This document shows positions 59,338-64,000 of a stretch of 64,000 bases of DNA, piece after piece. Under the pieces are notes generated by a model. It did not search any database. It was not told the origin of the DNA and saw nothing but the letters and a program-made list of their open reading frames with translations. Position numbers and translations under genes: made by a program. Source of the DNA: Trichomonas vaginalis G3 (Eukaryota > Parabasalia > Trichomonadida > Trichomonadidae); NCBI RefSeq assembly GCF_026262505.1, contig NC_067208.1:7263962-7327961 (forward strand), in the 5' to 3' direction. The first letter of the stretch is position 1, and the number at the start of each line of letters is the position of its first letter.

Positions 59338-59650
59338 GTTGTTCTTGAACTGACTTCTCTCCGTCAAATATTGACAGTACGCCAGTTTTGACATAATATT
59401 GTATTATAAACTTTCCTTTAGTAATATCGGTCAGTTTTGAAGTTATATTTTTGTCTGCTTCAAGAACTTTCACCATTTCAGTTATACCAACTTTCTTTGC
59501 TTTATGAAAATATTTAGGTTCAGCAAAGACTGCTATTCTATAACATTTTCCATTGTTTGTATAAAGAACTATTCTGTCAATGTATTTGTATTGTTTGTGT
59601 GTGTAAACTTTGTTTTGCTTCAATTCGAAGAGATATCCGAATACGTCCAT
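59231..59650 (-). CDS. Unknown protein overlapping the capsid gene (copy C)
   Basis: The product is 139 aa, starting MDVFGYLFELKQNKVYTHKQ. It contains YIDRIVLYTNNGKCYRIAVF and a C-terminal SARWKLSLYQSEEPQQVSSN. Its last 35 or so codons lie antisense to the capsid gene end. It diverges from the gene at 59669 over an 18-bp spacer that must hold both promoters. Function unknown. Confidence 0.5.
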   Translation of the reverse strand: MDVFGYLFELKQNKVYTHKQYKYIDRIVLYTNNGKCYRIAVFAEPKYFHKAKKVGITEMVKVLEADKNITSKLTDITKGKFIIQYYVKTGVLSIFDGEKSVQEQLTDLLPKSARWKLSLYQSEEPQQVSSNESSKEHLP

Positions 59651-59668
59651 CTTTTTATTCTAAGTAAA

Positions 59669-60247
59669 ATGTCATTTCCGAAAAATAGAAGCGTAAGTGT
59701 TTCAAAAGGTTTAATGGCGGTGGCAGATGTGAAGTTAAATTCACCAACTCAAACAAACAGTCAAAGTGTTGTTGTCAATGTCAAAGACAGAGATGTTGAA
59801 GTGGGGAAACCATACGAAGACAAAGATGGTATAACAATTGTTCCTGTAAAAGAACCAACATATCCTGAAGTTAGCAGAGACTTAAGTTCTGTTGCAGATA
59901 TTCGAAACGACTACCAACAACTGAAAGACAAACTTAAAACTCAGGAGAAGATTTGTCAAGCTTTAGGTATAATGTTAAACTTGGTCGAACACAACCCTGT
60001 AAAAGTGAACTCATATGTCATTGCACCTCATGAAGTTTTGAAAGAACTATTGAAACTTTTGACAGAGGCAGACGATATAAACATCAAAGAAATAGAGCCC
60101 GACATTAGTTGCTGTGGTGTTTCATATAATGTCATTGACAAGATATACGTTATGAAAGGAGGTGAAACGTTGAACTTAAAATATAGTTTCCCAGACGTTA
60201 TAAAAATATTTGACGACCACAACATTTCATTAAAATTTATTTGCTAA
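59669..60247 (+). CDS. Unknown virion-region protein, 192 aa (copy C)
   Basis: It starts MSFPKNRSVSVSKGLMAVAD. The N-terminal half is Thr/Ser/Val-rich and extended. A short coiled coil follows (DIRNDYQQLKDKLKTQEKIC), then a mixed region with SCCGVSYNVIDKIYVMKGGE. It lies between the capsid and penton-candidate genes. No family is recognised; a minor capsid or cement protein is possible. Confidence 0.5.
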   Translation: MSFPKNRSVSVSKGLMAVADVKLNSPTQTNSQSVVVNVKDRDVEVGKPYEDKDGITIVPVKEPTYPEVSRDLSSVADIRNDYQQLKDKLKTQEKICQALGIMLNLVEHNPVKVNSYVIAPHEVLKELLKLLTEADDINIKEIEPDISCCGVSYNVIDKIYVMKGGETLNLKYSFPDVIKIFDDHNISLKFIC

Positions 60248-60253
60248 GTAAAA

Positions 60254-60484
60254 ATGTCAAAACTTCTTGAAAGATGTTTGAAGAAAAATAATATAGACTT
60301 TATTTCATGTAAAGGACTTTACACACTTTTGAACGATATGAAAGACCCTGTTTTGTTTGTTCGTGTAGACAAAGGAAAGTTCTATGTCTTTACAAAATAT
60401 TTGAACTTCTTAGACAGAGAACTTCAAGAAACGCCATGTGAAAGTTTAGATGAAGTTCTTCTCCACTTTCAGAAAAACTTTTAA
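60254..60484 (+). CDS. Small unknown protein, 76 aa (copy C only)
   Basis: It starts MSKLLERCLKKNNIDFISCK and has mixed alpha/beta composition with DPVLFVRVDKGKFYVFTKYL. There is six-base spacing from the preceding gene and ten to the next. I find no counterpart between the homologous genes of copy B, so gene content differs between the two elements. Confidence 0.45.
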   Translation: MSKLLERCLKKNNIDFISCKGLYTLLNDMKDPVLFVRVDKGKFYVFTKYLNFLDRELQETPCESLDEVLLHFQKNF

Positions 60485-60494
60485 ATATATATAA

Positions 60495-61283
60495 ATGGCA
60501 GAAGACATAATGGTTTATACTATTACGACTAAAAACCCTGAGTCATATAATTCTATAACAACAAACTTACAAAGTCCTCAAGGACGATATTGTAAACTAA
60601 CCTTAAACACAATGACGACTAAAGCCTGTTTTGCTCTTTTGACACCAGAAGACTTTATTGTTGTGAATGGTAAAAAATACTCCTTTGAAGATACTTACTC
60701 AGATATACCACCAACAGGTTTTGTTGACTTATTTAATACTTTAAGTACGGGTGTAACATGTGCTGCAACTAGAGCAGGTTTCATTATGTTTGGATGTCCG
60801 ACTGAGTTTACTATAAACGATATGAGCTATAATACAAAACTTATATCTGGTTTTTACTACCAACAGTTTCCTATAACAGGAAAAGGTGTCATACAAGGTT
60901 TGTCTGTTCCATTGACTTTAAGCACACCAATCTTATATATTGTTTCAAACTTAGGTTCAAAGTGTTATTCGAATGTCGACAGAAACTATTATGACCAAAA
61001 GATACTTATGCGTATAAACAATACTTTCTCTGCTGGTTTGCCTATTGTTCATTCGAATGCAGAATTTTCAACCTTAGTGAACTCAAACACTTTGGCAAGT
61101 ATAACGTTGACATTAGTTGACGCAAACTTTGTTCCTGTAAAACTTTTATGTCCTATGTATTTGTCAATGACGGCAGAAAGTTTCGAATTGGAAGATGCAA
61201 CTGGTGAAAGTATTGTACTACAAGAACAACTTCAACAACAAATAGCTCAAGAACAACAAATGCAACAACAAAGTCAAGAATAA
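60495..61283 (+). CDS. Candidate penton (single jelly roll) protein, copy C
   Basis: The 262-aa product is intact. The first 220 residues are beta-rich with regularly spaced hydrophobic strands (GRYCKLTLNTMTTKACFALL, RAGFIMFGCPTEFTINDM, ASITLTLVDANFVPVKLLCP). The tail is acidic then Gln-rich (QEQLQQQIAQEQQMQQQSQE). Size, fold style and position near the capsid gene fit the Maverick minor capsid (penton) protein. This is inference rather than motif proof. Confidence 0.55.
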   Translation: MAEDIMVYTITTKNPESYNSITTNLQSPQGRYCKLTLNTMTTKACFALLTPEDFIVVNGKKYSFEDTYSDIPPTGFVDLFNTLSTGVTCAATRAGFIMFGCPTEFTINDMSYNTKLISGFYYQQFPITGKGVIQGLSVPLTLSTPILYIVSNLGSKCYSNVDRNYYDQKILMRINNTFSAGLPIVHSNAEFSTLVNSNTLASITLTLVDANFVPVKLLCPMYLSMTAESFELEDATGESIVLQEQLQQQIAQEQQMQQQSQE

Positions 61284-61311
61284 AAAAATATTTTTTTTTA
61301 TTTTTATAAAA

Positions 61312-62544
61312 ATGTACAGAATAGATGTTTCAGATTTTTATGACTTCCAAGCATTCAGAAATATGTGTCCATTTAGAGACTATAACAAAGGCAGTCGAGA
61401 ATTTGAAACGTTTAGTCATTTATGTGACTCTGCCCAGAATGTTATGTATGAAAGAATGGATGTTGTCTTTAACAAACCAAGAGGCAACAATAGTTTCAGA
61501 ACAAGAATGAGACAGAAACTTAGAAAATAAAAGTTGTACACAGTTGGCATGAAGATGTTAGATGCTTGGGATATCTTATTGTCAAACTTTGAAGATTTTT
61601 CAGTTCGTGGTATAAAGTTCTATACACCATCTCCAAACTTCTATTCTATCTTCACTGGATATAAATACGACAAGTAGAATGGAAAGAAAATGTTTATAGA
61701 AGCTTGGTTAGACCATGTCAAAGAAATTATATGCAATGGAAACGAAAGAGTCTATGAGTATATCTTATGTTGGTTTGCAAACATCTTACAACATCCAAGT
61801 GCTAAAAATGAAACTGCTCTCATTATAATTGGAAAACAAGGAACAGGTAAGAACACATTCTTTACAGATATTTTGTGCAAACTGTTAGAGGGCTATTCGA
61901 ACCCTAATATGACAAACTTAGAAAACATCTGCGGTAAATTTAACTCTTCAATAGAGAATATGAAACTTATAGTATGTAACGAACTTCAAAGTATAGATAC
62001 AACAAAAGTTTTGAACTCAGATGCTTTGAAGAGTCTTATAACAGACAAAGTTGGAGTTGTTGAAAGAAAGTATAAAGACCAAAGAGTTTGTGAAAATGTT
62101 GCAAACTTCATTATGGTTTCAAACAATGCTGTTCCGATGAAGTTAGAAAGTTCTGACAGAAGATATGTAGTTGTCAGAACGTCAGATTCTCATATGCAAG
62201 ATACAGAATATTTTGACGACTTAGCAGAAACTTTGACATCTGACTTTTACAACCACTTGTTCTCATATTTCATGACATTAGATATTTCTAAGTTCAATCC
62301 AAGACAAATTCCACATACCGAAGAGAGACAAACATTGTTAGAAGCAAACAAGAGTGTATATGAACTGTTCATAGATGAAACTGACTTTGTGTCATTAGAT
62401 GAAAGGTCATTGTACGATTCGTATAAACAATATTGTCAAGAGTATGGTTATATGACAGCGTCTAAACGAACATTCTTGGCAAATGTCAAAAGTCTTTTAG
62501 ATGTTCAGAATGGTGTATATACAAAGAAAATTTTTTCTGAGTAA
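61312..62544 (+). pseudogene. Superfamily 3 helicase, copy C
   Basis: Homologous to 42767-44002 of copy B, with the same SF3 motifs in its second open piece. Fossil copy with about two breaks. The promoter motif AAAAAAATATTTTTTTTTA lies just before the ATG, as in copy B. Confidence 0.8.
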
Positions 62545-62577
62545 ATTTAAAAAATATTTTTTTATCCGATAGAAAAG

Positions 62578-62994
62578 ATGACGAAATTCATCTCAGTAAA
62601 CAAGTACATGTCAGGACTTAAAGAAGAACTAGACCCATTCACATATTTGAATGTTTACTTCTACCATTTTGAAAAGTCTTCATTCAGCAAAGTTTGGAAC
62701 ATCGAACCAGTTAAGTTTGCTATTGTGACTAAAATGGTGCGAAATTTGAAGACTTAGACATAGAAGGTTTGTTAAGCAGTCAAAGAAAGTTTGACAGAAG
62801 GTTCTCAAACCTTAAAGAAGGCAAAGCATACAAACTTGTTATACCTTATGAACCAAAAAGACAGACGACTATGAATATTATGAGTCTAAAGTGTAGAAGT
62901 TCAAGGTAAATTGGGTAAAAAGATTTTAGAGTCTAAGCCAGTGTTTGCTCCTAAAGAGGAAGAGAACATTGACATTGACCCAGAAATGTTCTAA
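62578..62994 (+). pseudogene. Unknown Maverick protein (copy C)
   Basis: Homologous to 42308-42728 of copy B. It starts MTKFISVNKYMSGLKEELDP and is preceded by AAAAAATATTTTTTTATCC at about 62549-62567. Broken fossil copy. Confidence 0.5.
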
Positions 62995-63010
62995 AAATAA
63001 AATTTTATTT

Positions 63011-63457
63011 TTACATGTCAAATTTCTTTTTCTCTGGTTCAGGTTCTTTCTTCTCTTCTTCTACTTTCCTTTCTTTCTTTTCTCTCTTCTTCTTTTCTGG
63101 TGGAGTTATGTCAAACTTCTCAGAACCATATTTTTGTAAAATTGCTTTGTCATTTAATAGCTCTTCTATTCTGTTTTCTATTTCATTTTCAAGAACAGCG
63201 CATGTGTCTTCTTTGCATTCTAAGAAGTTTTGTTGGACTTCATCTCTCCAAGAGGCGTCATCTCTGTCAACAAGTCTGTCATTGACAAATTTTAAGACTG
63301 CTCTGCTTAATGTTTTATGGTTCTTGTCATATTCCCAGAAACAGAACTTTAGAACAAATTCCCCTTTCTTGTTTACACTATGTAAGATTTTATGGTCGAC
63401 AGATGTTTTGCTGTCGAAAAGCTTGTCTCGAACATAGATAGCGAAATCGCTAGACAT
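63011..63457 (-). CDS. Unknown conserved Maverick protein, 148 aa (copy C)
   Basis: Nearly identical to 41845-42291 of copy B, with a handful of conservative changes and the same Lys/Glu/Pro-rich tail. Intact in both, unlike many neighbours. Confidence 0.6.
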   Translation of the reverse strand: MSSDFAIYVRDKLFDSKTSVDHKILHSVNKKGEFVLKFCFWEYDKNHKTLSRAVLKFVNDRLVDRDDASWRDEVQQNFLECKEDTCAVLENEIENRIEELLNDKAILQKYGSEKFDITPPEKKKREKKERKVEEEKKEPEPEKKKFDM

Positions 63458-63493
63458 TTTCTAAAAGATAAAAATTTTAATTTTTCTAAAAAT

Positions 63494-64000
63494 ATGTTAG
63501 AAAAAAGTTTGCTGACATTGACAAGAAATTTGAGAATGTTTTAAACAAGAACAAGAGGAAGTTAGAAAATGCTCAGATAAAACCCATACATGACAAGTTC
63601 TTATTTGCTCAGAATGGTATAACAGGTCTAATTGCACCACCTGGGTCGGGTAAGACTTTCACTTATCTTAAAATGGCTGCACAACAACAAGAACTAGATG
63701 AGAAGAACCCATTCTATGAGTTAGTAGTCATTTGTAGTACTTCGGTCAATTTGACCAAACCGTCAATTCGTTCAAAGATATTATAAGAAGTCTAAGTTAG
63801 TATGTATAAAGGATACTGAGTTGTTAGATTGGATAAAGAAGTACCAAAGAAGAGTTTTGAAGTAATGCTATAAATGAGTATGTCAATTCGAAGTTTAAAG
63901 ACCCAAATGAGGAAATGCAGAGAATATTAGAGAAGAAACACTTCAGAAACAAACAGAAAGAGATAGAATACATTTCGAAGAAATTGCAATCTTACGATTG
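63494..64000 (+). pseudogene. Genome-packaging ATPase, copy C (runs off the window)
   Basis: It starts MLEKKFADIDKKFENVLNKN-like at the ATG at 63494, and the Walker A region GLIAPPGSGKTFTYLKMAAQ is present. Fossil copy with some breaks, incomplete at the window edge. Confidence 0.75.

Larger units (their letters stand above)
52626..64000. mobile_element. Maverick/Polinton copy C, right half, inverted relative to B
   Basis: It begins with an A-run and terminal repeat at 52626-52694 and continues past the window end. Gene order and sequence mirror copy B from its right end to its packaging ATPase, so B and C stand tail to tail. In this copy the capsid, penton-candidate and several small genes are open from end to end, while at least five others are broken, with around ten breaks overall. 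One extra small ORF (60254-60484) has no counterpart in B. It is a young fossil. Confidence 0.92.

Noticed and set aside
1-64000. tRNA, rRNA and spliceosomal intron signals
   Set aside because: No cloverleaf, rRNA core or extended intron consensus was seen on either strand by eye.
26410-64000. Free-living virus or plasmid rather than integrated elements
   Set aside because: Host genes flank the elements, terminal repeats are embedded in AT-rich host DNA, and several genes are broken in each copy, which fits integrated fossils.

Overview
The window looks like AT-rich chromosomal DNA of a trichomonad protist, almost certainly Trichomonas vaginalis or a close relative. The reasons are a Tvmar1-type mariner, a DUF3447-type ankyrin protein, compact intronless host genes, a TCA-type initiator upstream of one gene, TAAA motifs at stop codons, and several Maverick (Polinton) elements carrying protein-primed PolB, packaging-ATPase, integrase and double-jelly-roll capsid genes. 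The species call is an inference from family content.

Layout. Positions 1-1857 are one end of a Maverick (copy A). From 1858 to 26258 lies host sequence. Its genes are a roadblock dynein light chain, a TEX264-like membrane protein, a DUF3447-ankyrin protein, a Rab GTPase, a helical hypothetical protein, calreticulin, a second ankyrin protein and a 712-aa coiled-coil protein. Among them are two decayed members of a cysteine/asparagine-rich beta-helix-like surface family and some older gene relics. This stretch is heavily colonised by DNA transposons with readable target duplications: two inverted MULE-like elements (10-bp duplications) that each carry a 121-bp satellite array, a hAT-like element (8-bp duplication) that carries a periodic array of hairpins, a TTAA-flanked MITE, a larger TTAA-flanked nest, and a mariner with an apparently intact transposase inside one beta-helix gene.

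Positions 26259-52455 are a complete-length Maverick (copy B, about 26 kb). In order it holds a Dam-type methyltransferase, small virion-like proteins, a phage-like fibre, integrase, PolB, an HNH protein, a nested TA-flanked transposon, a central hairpin array, two KilA-N proteins, packaging ATPase, SF3 helicase, a candidate penton, major capsid protein, a large internal virion protein and an end gene. From 52626 to the window end runs a third Maverick (copy C) that mirrors the right half of B, so about 11 kb on each side of a 170-bp host spacer forms a giant inverted repeat. All three Mavericks are treated as fossils. B and C each have several broken genes but are nearly identical, so they are young.

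The most unexplained signals are the hAT-borne hairpin array (18377-19095), the central hairpin array of Maverick B whose 8-bp arms recur in the element's right terminal repeat, the covarying terminal hairpins, and two distinct promoter-like motif classes that separate replication/regulatory genes from virion genes.
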